NCBI RefSeq assembly: GCF_025148635.1
Contig: NZ_CP102269.1
Location: 4,216,001-4,280,000 of the forward strand
Length of the DNA: 64,000 nt
From: Butyricimonas virosa
GTDB lineage: Bacteria; Bacteroidota; Bacteroidia; Bacteroidales; Marinifilaceae
Direction of reading: 5' to 3'
A program made the translations under genes and the position numbers. A model generated the notes under the pieces. It was given only the letters and a program-made list of their open reading frames with translations, searched no databases and was not told where the DNA came from. Positions 9,401 through 18,284 of the stretch are shown one piece after another. The first letter of the stretch is position 1; each line of letters begins with the position of its first letter.

Positions 9401-10582
9401 GCGAGCAAATGTTTTATTAACTTTAACGTTAGCTCTTTTAATGATTCAGCTGTAGGAAACGAAATTATCACTCGTCTCGAGTGGATTGTAAGAACCATAG
9501 TTTATAAACGTGAAGTTCACATTACTATGCGAGATTTGCGCTCCATGATAGCGTGGATGCTGACTCGCGATTATACTTGTGACCAAATACCAGCCCTCAT
9601 TCAAAGAGAAGAAGACATAAGATCTAAACTTGAAGAAGTTTCAGATACTTATACAAAGGCTGTATTACAGCAAGAATACGAACAGATACGCCTTGAAGAG
9701 TGGCTTAGGTTATATTTTAATGTAACAGCACCAGAAAGTGCTTATTTCCCTCATTTACGATCTGAGGATAGAATCATTAAATTGTTGCGAGAAACAGATA
9801 TTGCAAATGTTGCAATTCCAGATAAGGATAGAGATTTGTATTATCGTGACAAAAACGAACTTGATTATTTGGCTTTTGCCTCTCGTTCTACGATATCATT
9901 GTTAGATGAATTCAATTCATTGCTAACAATTAAGCCAAGTTATGATATGTCACCTAAGGAGATAGAGTTCTTAAAGATACGCCATCAAACCTTTATCAGA
10001 CATCAGTACTTTGAGGGAAAAGTCGATTTCATGCAACGAATGCCATACCAATCTATCAAAGATTTCTATGATATTCTTAACAGTAATGATACAAACTGGT
10101 TGGCTGAAAAGAAACGTTTGGCTTATGCCATCTCATGCAGTGAAGGATGTTGGAATCCGGGAATTTCAACTCAACACCTGCTCCTATCTTCTTCAAGAGT
10201 AAATGATCCAAGTGGAAAGAGCTATCGAAGATTCCCGCTTGAAGACTTTGACTTGATGGTAGACACAAATGAACGACTTACAGAGTTTCTTGAACACGAA
10301 CATGATAATTTTATATTCAGGTACAAAAAGAACCATTCTGTTCAACTTACAGTGTCACTTGATTTGTATGAGATGTTGTACTATATCAAGAACGGATTTA
10401 GTCCGTCATTAAGCGATCTCAGAGGTCGTTTTATCGAGTTGCAGGTATTTAAGAACTTACTTGCAAGCGAAACCTACACTGAGGTCATTGTGACGAACAA
10501 TGAGAAATCTTATTACAAGATTTCTTTAGATAGAAAAACTATGCAACTGATAGTTGACCCATTAAAAAAAGAGGAGGAATAA
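6431..10582 (+). CDS. NERD / pseudokinase / Ser-Thr kinase / P-loop ATPase fusion (MAD6-like, PglW-like)
   Basis: This 1383-aa multidomain protein starts with a NERD nuclease-related domain (residues ~1-130, with AIENKDYKG). It is followed by two Hanks-type kinase domains. The first (~230-470) is degenerate: HRN at ~327 replaces HRD and NFG at ~347 replaces DFG, and no N-lobe VAIK lysine is seen, so it is probably a pseudokinase. The second (~485-750) is intact: GEGGFSKVF glycine loop, FAVKIF lysine, HRDIKPEN at 616 and DFN at 636. A P-loop GNAGDGKT at 827-834 opens a C-terminal NTPase region that also has a Cys cluster (CRTCPLASKC). The N-terminal architecture resembles PglW of BREX type 2. 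The neighbours instead match MAD6 of MADS. It probably phosphorylates system partners on sensing infection (inference). Confidence 0.82.
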   Translation: MAKIYVPKFSGGPVNAGEERLLKFLELKLPDNYYLVPNGEYPSMNAQGAVQYWEYDCIVIAPHAIYAIENKDYKGRIEANDTSWFINDTEKPNPIKSATFKSKLLASYLKKKDHRFGLAWVDAIVTLSSFGQNKSGFESGSYCDNKTFLLNEELVDYLMDYNRLHKSANAISHLQLSIMEYLVGSSESKKKKKTEVCNYIIDEILEANDDYVEYLCHSKFLQDKKHKVRDYALDKEGLSPMQLDRHNKLVHNAEMSEELLPASPLIIKSRCQTSEDGNHYYVITDYLEEHSLRSAMQRNTFTDKDKVMIILDLGKALVLAHENGIIHRNVCPENIYIQVDRHAALANFGLSYNVLHEPDKQNISLSMDAFDRDPYTSEDVLIGDYSPSSDVYSFGVIVYELMVGELPFSNYLQLKAKGGSLTEDMMPSKRNPNVDSWVDIVCSRIIVEDASHRWSNIEEICDYIFEEAIKKKYGQQEKHPEAKDWSELKNGDMITPEISLYKELGEGGFSKVFQAIHTLQPGAMFAVKIFKEGVSPQSTIDEFNALKDVNHPNIVRFKFNGTTYGGLFYTLMEFINGKDIREYCLGDKYFTLPIIYKFIHEMASALVYLHARKLRHRDIKPENIIFEKSGKFVLIDFNIATSNVHDLDKVGTWPYLAPDLMNGQTMQWEDSADTFALGITLYELLTHSYPWPGKRIPILDKVPTDIMSLNSLISPDFGTFVMKAINTRHENRFKTAKEMLESLEAIGESGIAKKTEVAVLDYNGQELQIVDYINSLYSQSQGGNAGTRAGWKGNNILDKETYTYTKLDTDLLSAIKEGKYRLLIITGNAGDGKTAFIRQVEQCSDEIKYFDDTHNGARILLNGIVYQTNYDGSQDEKNMKNSDVLTDFFKPFEGLNANFSQAPEGRIIAINEGRLMDFLEGSPEHKFLYDAIDEYFYKGGIAKLPDGVMIINLNLRSVTAKDDNGNSLLRKQIKALTSPHLWSKCRTCPLASKCFINFNVSSFNDSAVGNEIITRLEWIVRTIVYKREVHITMRDLRSMIAWMLTRDYTCDQIPALIQREEDIRSKLEEVSDTYTKAVLQQEYEQIRLEEWLRLYFNVTAPESAYFPHLRSEDRIIKLLRETDIANVAIPDKDRDLYYRDKNELDYLAFASRSTISLLDEFNSLLTIKPSYDMSPKEIEFLKIRHQTFIRHQYFEGKVDFMQRMPYQSIKDFYDILNSNDTNWLAEKKRLAYAISCSEGCWNPGISTQHLLLSSSRVNDPSGKSYRRFPLEDFDLMVDTNERLTEFLEHEHDNFIFRYKKNHSVQLTVSLDLYEMLYYIKNGFSPSLSDLRGRFIELQVFKNLLASETYTEVIVTNNEKSYYKISLDRKTMQLIVDPLKKEEE

Positions 10583-10585
10583 GCC

Positions 10586-12163
10586 ATGCAAATGCCTATT
10601 ATTGATAAAGAAGAAAAAGCCTTCCGTGATCCATATATATTTGCTTCAGATGTAAAAGCTATTACAATTGACAATGTTTTAGTAAATCTATTCATGCTCA
10701 TGCGTAATAATGGAGCACGTATCAAGCTAATGTTAAAATCCGGAAAATTTCATGACATTAGATCGCTAAAGGAATATTTCATGATTTTAGAAAAGGAGCA
10801 TTGTGTATCTGGCTATTCAGATAATCAAGAAGCTATTGAAAGTTGGCTTAGAAGTAGCCTTGTGAACATGGTGTATCGTGGCAAGGCGAAAGAAAATGTC
10901 GCATCTATGCGCCCACTACATTTGGAGAGCTACAGAATTAGGAACATTAAACACACAAAAGATTATAATTCTGCAGATCAGTTATTTATCATGTTAAGTC
11001 AGCGTCCAGAAGTCATGAAAGCTCTCAAAGATTATCTTTCAATCGGTTGGGACAATTCCAGCCGAAAATTGGTGGATAATTCGACTTTAGATGTTGATAC
11101 TGCTGGTATTCTTCATTTAATTAAACTTATTGATATTGATACAAAAGCATCATCGTCTCAAATAGTTATTAAACCACTATTAGAAAAGCAGTCCAATCTT
11201 TTCTGTGATGACATAATGCGTCTTTTGGCATATCAACATAGTATTCCACGTTCAGTATTTATTGACTACCTGCGGATACTAGTTGGATTTCATCTGTCTC
11301 TGTATTTCCAAAAGCTCATATACCTGTTGCCTAAAATGGTTAAGGAAGGAACAGTTGATGTTGTGGATGATTGGAGTCAGGTGGTAGATTTGACAGATAA
11401 GCTTGAAAGCGGCGTTGCTCCGATAGCATGTGCAGATATGGATAAAACATTTAATGGCTTAATTGATTATATCAAAGCCTCATATTCCATAAAAGTTATG
11501 CGACGAATAGTGACTCCTCACGCTTCTGTAGCAACAGCTCTTTCAATGATAAAAAATCCGGCTCTTGAAATCAACGCTGATATAAATGCCAATCTACGTA
11601 ATATATTCAATAAATATTATGCTAATGTAAAAACGGCAGAAGAACAGCAGGAAGCAGAACAAAATGTAAAGGAACTGCAAGAATATCTTCAATTTGAAGA
11701 GACTCCTCTTGATAAATATGTACAATGTTTAATGAAAGTTGGTGCTGCGTATCAATTAAGGTATTCACGAGATTTCATTGATAAAGCTTCTATGAAAAAT
11801 GAAGCGTCAGCATTCATCATAGATGGAAGAAGCCGTAAACATAGAAGACGTGGAGCTATTGGATCAAAATTATTAGAAGTATTGGTACAATTGCTAGTCA
11901 TAGACCAAACTCCTTCAGGAGGATTAGAATCAAGACCCCTAAGTATTCGCCAACTTGCAAAAGAAATACGGGACAGATATGGTTTAATAATTGATGGCAC
12001 AGATGAACCTCGATTTAAGGACGCCGACATTAAGACACATCTGGCATTTAAAGAAAACATGAACGCACTCAAAAACAAATTGCGGCAAATTGGTTTCTAC
12101 ACGGATTTAAGTGATGCTTCTTCTTTACAGAAGATTCGTCCGAGGTATAAGTTCAACCATTAA
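10586..12163 (+). CDS. Defence-system protein of unknown function (MAD7-like)
   Basis: This 525-aa soluble protein has no signal peptide or membrane segments and no catalytic motif that I recognise. It is mostly helical by composition and has a coiled segment near residues 345-370 (EEQQEAEQNVKELQEYLQ). The C-terminal ~110 residues are basic and resemble a winged-helix region (LSIRQLAKEIRDRYG, then MNALKNKLRQIGF). It sits 3 bases after the kinase stop and 11 bases before the large ATPase gene, so it is certainly co-transcribed with them. By position it matches MAD7 of MADS. A DNA-binding or scaffold role between the kinase and the HerA-like ATPase is only an inference. Confidence 0.6.
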   Translation: MQMPIIDKEEKAFRDPYIFASDVKAITIDNVLVNLFMLMRNNGARIKLMLKSGKFHDIRSLKEYFMILEKEHCVSGYSDNQEAIESWLRSSLVNMVYRGKAKENVASMRPLHLESYRIRNIKHTKDYNSADQLFIMLSQRPEVMKALKDYLSIGWDNSSRKLVDNSTLDVDTAGILHLIKLIDIDTKASSSQIVIKPLLEKQSNLFCDDIMRLLAYQHSIPRSVFIDYLRILVGFHLSLYFQKLIYLLPKMVKEGTVDVVDDWSQVVDLTDKLESGVAPIACADMDKTFNGLIDYIKASYSIKVMRRIVTPHASVATALSMIKNPALEINADINANLRNIFNKYYANVKTAEEQQEAEQNVKELQEYLQFEETPLDKYVQCLMKVGAAYQLRYSRDFIDKASMKNEASAFIIDGRSRKHRRRGAIGSKLLEVLVQLLVIDQTPSGGLESRPLSIRQLAKEIRDRYGLIIDGTDEPRFKDADIKTHLAFKENMNALKNKLRQIGFYTDLSDASSLQKIRPRYKFNH

Positions 12164-12174
12164 TAAAAGAAACA

Positions 12175-15100
12175 ATGAATATAATAAAAGCATACTACGA
12201 CCATATCCTTGACATATTCATGGAGGTATATGGCAAAAGCATAGAATTTGCACAACCAGGTAATTGCATGAAAGTCACAAGTCTGTCTTTAGACATATTA
12301 CGTGACTTGTATGCTCGTTTGTCTCTGCTTAACACCGAAACTCTATTCTATATACTTACAGAAGATCCCGATATGACGGGAGCAGAGTATATAACACCTA
12401 CAAAGTTGATTGAACTCCGGAATGATTTAACAAAATCCATTTTAGTGCTCATACCTGTTAATAGCTCAACATCGGCTGAGGACTCTTATGGTAATGCTAC
12501 TTTTAGGGAGTTAAGCATTTCAGACTTTGATGAAATACTATATAAAAAACTTCAAACACAATTATCTGGCAAACAAGCCATAAAAGAGGCATTAAATTAT
12601 GCAGGAAAAGATCTTGACTGTACACTCCAGGATAAGATCAAATACCTGCTGTATGTTATCTTAAATGGGGAAACAGACGAAGCAATTGGAAACGGGTTAT
12701 ATTTGCTAAACTTGCTTCCTGACTCCTCTTTAGTTTCAAAAAAAGAGTATATTCCTCAGTTTCTTGTCAAAAACGATGAATGTATATCTGTAATGGCTGA
12801 TTATTCAATGGCTATTGCAGATAGAATTAGTGCAATTCCTGTAAAACCAGGAACAATCCAACAAGATGTAGCAAAATTTTTGCGTGAGAACAACTCACTA
12901 ATTAACAGAAAGGACTTATGCGCACAAGTTTTGGAGAACTATCCTCAGTTGAATTTTTCTAATTGGTATAGCTATCTAAAGAACATTACAGAATTAGGTG
13001 TACTACATGTAACAAAAGTAGAATTAGGTGGTAAAGTCTTTCATCTTGACGGTGAAGACATAAAACTTAAAATGGAACCAAGTAAAGGAGCTAAAGTCAA
13101 ACTACGAATCTACTTCTCCCCCAAGCCCAGTGCTTATACCGAATTAAAGAAAGTAAAGATTGCCATCATGAATGGCGATGGCTTCTATAAAGAGACTGAT
13201 GTTGTAACTAAAAAAATATCAGAAAACAACAAGGATTATCGTGACATAACATTCTCACTGAATAACGCCTTTGAGAACGGAACATATTTTTTCCATGTAT
13301 ATGCAGAAAACAATGACGGTACTGAGCTGAATGTATCAGACGCGTTTAGGGATGAAACTATTCAACATGAATGGGAAAAGGTTAAAACAAGCGGTAATTT
13401 AAGTAAGGAAGAGTTTCAACAGCAGACCAGACGACTGCTGACCTCTGACAGTGATACGTTCTTCTTGCAAGTCGTAAACGTTACGGATGAGCCTGAAGAA
13501 ACAGGTACTCGTATGAAAATAAATAATGTACTTCAAGCTTATTTCCGCTATCGTATCGAACTCAATCGAAAAGGACAGGAACTCACTACCCCTCAAAGAC
13601 AAGCAATAAATGACAAATCAGGGAAAACATCTGACGATGAATATAAGAGTTGGCAGTTTGCAACGCATATAAAAACATTTCAATTACGATATGATACAAA
13701 CAACAACTATCAGATTCCACTCTCAATCAAGCTTCTTGAATTGGAAGAGACGATTCTAAAAAACAGCAAAAAGCTGTGTTATATTGATGCTATAATATCA
13801 GATAACTATACAGATGAGACCCTCAAATCAATAATTCTGAGAGAAATAGATGATTTACAAATACCTGAATCTCTTATTGAGAAAAGAGTGTCTTTATTTG
13901 AAAGCATTCTTAATTCAGCACCAGACAGAACTGGAGTAATTGAGACTTACGAAGTATTCAACCACATCGGCGACATAAAGGAGTATATTCATGAATATCA
14001 TGCATGGCTAAAATCTCTTGATGAAAAGAATATAAGTCAGTCATTAGCCGTTCTCATACAAAGTATTGATACTGTTTCTCTTCAAATAGAGATGCCAGAT
14101 GGCAGAATTGCTCATACAAAACTGCTGACACCTCTACATCCTATCAGACTGGGATGGTTAGTCAATATATATGAGCAATATGAAGAATGGGAAGCCAAAA
14201 CTGCAGAAGATCCTCGCTACAGAAAGCCTGATGTTTGGTATAAGAAGCTGGACAACTTGTTCTATGGAGATTTACTTCAGGATGTTGCTCCATTAGTTAT
14301 GCGCGACATTCATAATGAGGACTATCTCCAATATGTTGGTGAACTATGTTTTGGTTGGGGATTCTACGTTAATCCTCAGCAGTCTGGTGATGACACCTTC
14401 TCGACAGGATTTCGCCAGCTAAAAGCATATGTGTCCCAATTACTTAATATTGGTGTTCAGTATCGTATAGATTCTGATGTGAACAAGCAGATGGTTTACC
14501 GTCTGATTTGGAAGTATATAACACAGCATCCTTATACAAACAAGCTTATTATCAATATATTCAATGCCGGAGATGCAGCTGTTTTCGCTGACAACCTTGT
14601 TATGCTTGAACGTGATACCGCAAATACACCTTTTGATATTCATTACGAAATCAGGATGTTTTGCGATGATAAGCGCTTTCCGCAAGGAGAAGCATTAAGA
14701 GACTTATTAAATCCGGATACCCAAGTATCAGAAGAAGCAGAGATTTTTTCTCAGCCAGATGATAACAGGCTATTCCCAAAATTGCGTTTTTCGGTCAATA
14801 GCGTGGATGAATTTACCAATGACCCTAATAAATATCCGGCTCATCTGTCTTTCTTGGTAAATCCATTTCCAACAAAAGCATCGCTTAAACGCTCAAACAC
14901 ACGGCAACAGTCATTTTTCTTAAATGGCGTTATCACCCGTCCGATAATTCAAGTAGAAAAAGCGGAAAAGGGTTACATGTGGCATAGATATATCTCTGAA
15001 GCACCATTAGCAAATCCTGTATCAAATTTTTCTAATGAAACTCAGGAACTTTTTTCAACTCTTCAGTGGATAGTTGCAAACTCTATGACTACAGATCATG

Positions 15101-17622
15101 AAGTATCTGTACCATCGCTTACGCTAAGCATCAAAGATAAAAACTCCATCCTACTGTCATATGTGCATGATATTAGTGACTGGGTAATAACTTTTGATAA
15201 AAACATGGGACCGGAATTCTATGATATTCCATGCAAAGAAGGAGAAACTCCGTATCTTTTAGATTATCTTCCGAGTGTGGAGTTAAATGGTATATCATCA
15301 TTCCTGACTTGCAGACCGACATCAGAAATAGAAGGATTATTAGTGCCTTATTTTAAGAACTTTGGTATAAACCTGAGTGATAAAGAGTCTTTTTTTGAAC
15401 TTTTAGCTGATATCCGTTCTGTTTCAAGTAGTATGATAATGCAACTAGGAAGCACCAGAAACAAGGCTTTTGAAGTCTTGGGTACAACCTTGATGAAACG
15501 AATGTTACGGAAAAAAGACCTTCTTTCTGATTCATTCATAATTCCTATAGATCTTCACCAGGAGTTATTCCGAGATATGGATGCAGAATCACACGAGCGT
15601 GCAGATAACCTGTTAGTTGATTTTCATACAAATAAAAGAGAGATTGTTTTCACAGTAATTGAAATCAAATGTCGTCAAAACTTATCTGATGATGAACTTT
15701 CAGCATTACAGGAAAAAATGCGTCACCAAATAGACAACACTATTTTAGCTCTAAGAAAACGTTTTGACATTGATTTTCAAACTCCAGATCGACTGGACCG
15801 GGAGCTGATGACACTTGAATTGCAGTCTCTGCTCATATTTTATTCAAAACGTGCAGCAAGGTATCAATATCTCAATGAAGAAACAGCAGATGAATATGAG
15901 AAGTTTATCCTTTCTTTGATTCAAGGTAATTACACAATCAGATTCAAGAGGCTCGGATTAATATATCAATTTGGCAGTACTGAATATCAACGGAAAGATG
16001 ACATGAACGAGATATTATACTATATCATGGGAAAGCCTATGATTGAGCGTATTCTCGACAAAGACATGTCCGTCAAGACAATTGATTTGGAAATGATGAA
16101 TGCTGATGAGGATTTCCGCACAGCTTTTGAGACATCTGATCGATTGATACGCGAAGAATCCTTTAAATTGAGCCATCACGAAGAAGAATTACCATCTGAA
16201 GAGACAGATAATGTAGGGCCTTCTGAAAAATCACAAGGAGATATTATTGATTCTTCAGAACATGAGGAAGTAAAGGATGAGTCTAACTTCGGAGAAAATA
16301 TAGTTAATGTAAATACTTCAGATTCAGAAAAAATAGATTCTGATAGTAACGAAAAAGAACAATGCAATAATGCAAAAACAACTTCAAAACAAGAAGAGAT
16401 AGCTGATTATAAGGCACCAGTCTACGATATTCTCATCGGTAAGACTAGCGGAAGTGAACAATATGGTATTCTTGGTGAAAGTATTAATGGTCACAAGAAA
16501 ATTGCTATTGATCTGAGTGAGACGAATACGATAAGTCTTTTTGGTGTTCAAGGTGGAGGTAAAAGCTATACAATCGGAACTATCACGGAGATGACCCTAA
16601 AGCAGTTCCCCAATATAAACCTCTTGCCGGCACCTATGGCCAGTGTCATCTTCCACTACAGCGAAAGCATGGATTATGCACCTGAATTTACCTCGATGAT
16701 TTATCCGAATGACGAAGCTGGTCAGTTGAAGAAGCTTAAGGATATTTATGGAGCAGAGCCTGATAATATTAATGATGTCATTATGCTTTGTCCTATTGAC
16801 AAATTGGAGGAAAGGCAGGAAGAGTATCCTTCAATAGAAATTCATCCTATTGCATTCCACTCTACAGACTTAAATGTTCAAGATTGGATGTTCCTACTGA
16901 AAGCTGTTGGAAATGAGTCCACTTATATAAATCAGCTTCGTGCTATAATGAGATCGAACCGAAAAAATCTCAACCTTAATAGCTTAAAGCAGAGTGTTGA
17001 TGCGTCTCCATTACTTTCTGCTTCACAAAAAGCATTAGCACAACAACGTTTATCTTTTGCTGAAGAATATATTGATGATAGTCGAAAACTGGGTTCTTTA
17101 CTCCGTCCAGGTCGCTTGATTATTGTGGATTTGAGAGATGAGTTTATTGACAAAGATGATGCCCTTGGCCTTTTCGTAATAATGTTGAATATATTCGCTG
17201 GTGTTAAGGAATATCAAGGAATAAGATTCAATAAATTCATTGTTTTTGATGAAGCTCATAAATACATGGACAACAAGGAGTTGACAAGTACTATTGTCAC
17301 TGCTATACGAGAAATGAGACATAAAGGAGTGTCAATGATGATAGCAAGTCAGGATCCAATGAGCCTACCAACAGAGATAATTGAACTTTCGTCGATAATG
17401 CTGATGCACAAGTTCAATAGCCCTCAATGGGTTAAACATGTACAAAAATCTATAACCCAACTACAAACATTATCATCTTCAGATATGGCTACATTAATGC
17501 CTGGAGAAGCTTATTTATGGGCAACTAAATCTACCGACAAAGGAGTAACGAGCCGTCCTATGAAAATAAGTACAAGACCAAGAGTGACCAAACATGGAGG
17601 TGATACAATTAAAGCTGTATAA
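12175..17622 (+). CDS. Giant nuclease-HerA-like ATPase fusion (MAD8-like)
   Basis: This 1815-aa protein has a long N-terminal region (~1-1100) with no recognised family. A PD-(D/E)XK-like core then appears near 1149-1165 (LLVDFHT, VIEIKCR, with E1163/K1165). An acidic, low-complexity linker runs from about 1325 to 1410. The C-terminal HerA/VirB4-type ATPase has Walker A GVQGGGKSYT at ~1457, Walker B IVFDEAHKY with its Asp at ~1692, and the following motif MMIASQDP. HerA-type motors pump or translocate DNA and often pair with nucleases, so this looks like a self-contained DNA motor-nuclease and may substitute for the missing HsdR. The stop TAA overlaps the ATG of the PP2C gene (TAATG). It matches MAD8 of MADS by size class and context. 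Confidence 0.75.
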   Translation: MNIIKAYYDHILDIFMEVYGKSIEFAQPGNCMKVTSLSLDILRDLYARLSLLNTETLFYILTEDPDMTGAEYITPTKLIELRNDLTKSILVLIPVNSSTSAEDSYGNATFRELSISDFDEILYKKLQTQLSGKQAIKEALNYAGKDLDCTLQDKIKYLLYVILNGETDEAIGNGLYLLNLLPDSSLVSKKEYIPQFLVKNDECISVMADYSMAIADRISAIPVKPGTIQQDVAKFLRENNSLINRKDLCAQVLENYPQLNFSNWYSYLKNITELGVLHVTKVELGGKVFHLDGEDIKLKMEPSKGAKVKLRIYFSPKPSAYTELKKVKIAIMNGDGFYKETDVVTKKISENNKDYRDITFSLNNAFENGTYFFHVYAENNDGTELNVSDAFRDETIQHEWEKVKTSGNLSKEEFQQQTRRLLTSDSDTFFLQVVNVTDEPEETGTRMKINNVLQAYFRYRIELNRKGQELTTPQRQAINDKSGKTSDDEYKSWQFATHIKTFQLRYDTNNNYQIPLSIKLLELEETILKNSKKLCYIDAIISDNYTDETLKSIILREIDDLQIPESLIEKRVSLFESILNSAPDRTGVIETYEVFNHIGDIKEYIHEYHAWLKSLDEKNISQSLAVLIQSIDTVSLQIEMPDGRIAHTKLLTPLHPIRLGWLVNIYEQYEEWEAKTAEDPRYRKPDVWYKKLDNLFYGDLLQDVAPLVMRDIHNEDYLQYVGELCFGWGFYVNPQQSGDDTFSTGFRQLKAYVSQLLNIGVQYRIDSDVNKQMVYRLIWKYITQHPYTNKLIINIFNAGDAAVFADNLVMLERDTANTPFDIHYEIRMFCDDKRFPQGEALRDLLNPDTQVSEEAEIFSQPDDNRLFPKLRFSVNSVDEFTNDPNKYPAHLSFLVNPFPTKASLKRSNTRQQSFFLNGVITRPIIQVEKAEKGYMWHRYISEAPLANPVSNFSNETQELFSTLQWIVANSMTTDHEVSVPSLTLSIKDKNSILLSYVHDISDWVITFDKNMGPEFYDIPCKEGETPYLLDYLPSVELNGISSFLTCRPTSEIEGLLVPYFKNFGINLSDKESFFELLADIRSVSSSMIMQLGSTRNKAFEVLGTTLMKRMLRKKDLLSDSFIIPIDLHQELFRDMDAESHERADNLLVDFHTNKREIVFTVIEIKCRQNLSDDELSALQEKMRHQIDNTILALRKRFDIDFQTPDRLDRELMTLELQSLLIFYSKRAARYQYLNEETADEYEKFILSLIQGNYTIRFKRLGLIYQFGSTEYQRKDDMNEILYYIMGKPMIERILDKDMSVKTIDLEMMNADEDFRTAFETSDRLIREESFKLSHHEEELPSEETDNVGPSEKSQGDIIDSSEHEEVKDESNFGENIVNVNTSDSEKIDSDSNEKEQCNNAKTTSKQEEIADYKAPVYDILIGKTSGSEQYGILGESINGHKKIAIDLSETNTISLFGVQGGGKSYTIGTITEMTLKQFPNINLLPAPMASVIFHYSESMDYAPEFTSMIYPNDEAGQLKKLKDIYGAEPDNINDVIMLCPIDKLEERQEEYPSIEIHPIAFHSTDLNVQDWMFLLKAVGNESTYINQLRAIMRSNRKNLNLNSLKQSVDASPLLSASQKALAQQRLSFAEEYIDDSRKLGSLLRPGRLIIVDLRDEFIDKDDALGLFVIMLNIFAGVKEYQGIRFNKFIVFDEAHKYMDNKELTSTIVTAIREMRHKGVSMMIASQDPMSLPTEIIELSSIMLMHKFNSPQWVKHVQKSITQLQTLSSSDMATLMPGEAYLWATKSTDKGVTSRPMKISTRPRVTKHGGDTIKAV

Positions 17623-18284
17623 TGGAAATAATTAAATATAGTAATATAGGATGTCGTGAAATAAATCAAGACTGTCTCGCATCATTGTCGTTCGATCATG
17701 ATAAAAGTATTCATATTGTAGCAGATGGTATAGGTGGATATGACTGTGGAGAGATAGCCTCAAAGATAGTATGTGAAAGTTATATTCATGGATTAGTCAA
17801 TAATCTGTCTATAGATGAAGTGACTAAGGAGGTTTCAAGAAATATTCAAACAGAATGCAGGAACTTAGGCGTCTCCAAAATGGGGAGCACTGTTGCTGCT
17901 GTAGTCCTGAATGGTTTACAAGCTTCAATTTTTTGGGCTGGAGATTCAAGAGTATATGTCTTTAGGGATAAACATCTTTTATATCAAACAGAAGATCACT
18001 CATTATTGAATGAATTAAGCCGTGTAAGAGAACTCTCTTTTGACGAAAAAAAACGGTACAAGCATATAATAACACGCTCTATCATGGGCAATGCTGACGA
18101 CAAGGTTGATCATGATAACCTCGAATTATGCTTTGGGGACGAAATTCTAATATGTACGGATGGTATGTATAATGAATATCCTATTGATTATTTAATAGAA
18201 TCAATCCGCATGGATAAACTTGACATAGAGAAAAAAAATGATAGTTTTACGGACAATCACTCATTTATATACATATTGTTATGA
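17622..18284 (+). CDS. PP2C-family Ser/Thr protein phosphatase
   Basis: The PP2C metal-binding motifs are in order in this 220-aa protein: NQDC near residue 15, VADGIGGYDCGE at about 33-44, GSTVAAVVL near 88, WAGDSRVY near 105, EDHSLLNEL near 124, ITRSIMG near 149 and CTDGMYN near 180. The final NxxD/DN region is short but present (FTDNHS). The ATG lies inside the stop codon of the HerA-like gene (TAATG), so it is translationally coupled. In bacteria PP2C enzymes typically reverse Hanks-kinase phosphorylation, so this is a likely antagonist or reset switch for the kinase encoded upstream. I do not recall a phosphatase as a core MADS gene, so it may be a lineage-specific addition. Confidence 0.85.
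   Translation: MEIIKYSNIGCREINQDCLASLSFDHDKSIHIVADGIGGYDCGEIASKIVCESYIHGLVNNLSIDEVTKEVSRNIQTECRNLGVSKMGSTVAAVVLNGLQASIFWAGDSRVYVFRDKHLLYQTEDHSLLNELSRVRELSFDEKKRYKHIITRSIMGNADDKVDHDNLELCFGDEILICTDGMYNEYPIDYLIESIRMDKLDIEKKNDSFTDNHSFIYILL

Noticed and set aside
11752..12078. 108-aa minus-strand frame
   Set aside because: It lies entirely inside the 525-aa defence gene and has no motif or start context; it is a shadow frame.
6431..17622. BREX type 2 (PglW-like NERD kinase)
   Set aside because: The kinase resembles PglW, but no PglZ, PglX, BrxC/PglY or Lon-like gene is present, and HsdM/HsdS plus HerA-like neighbours fit MADS better.
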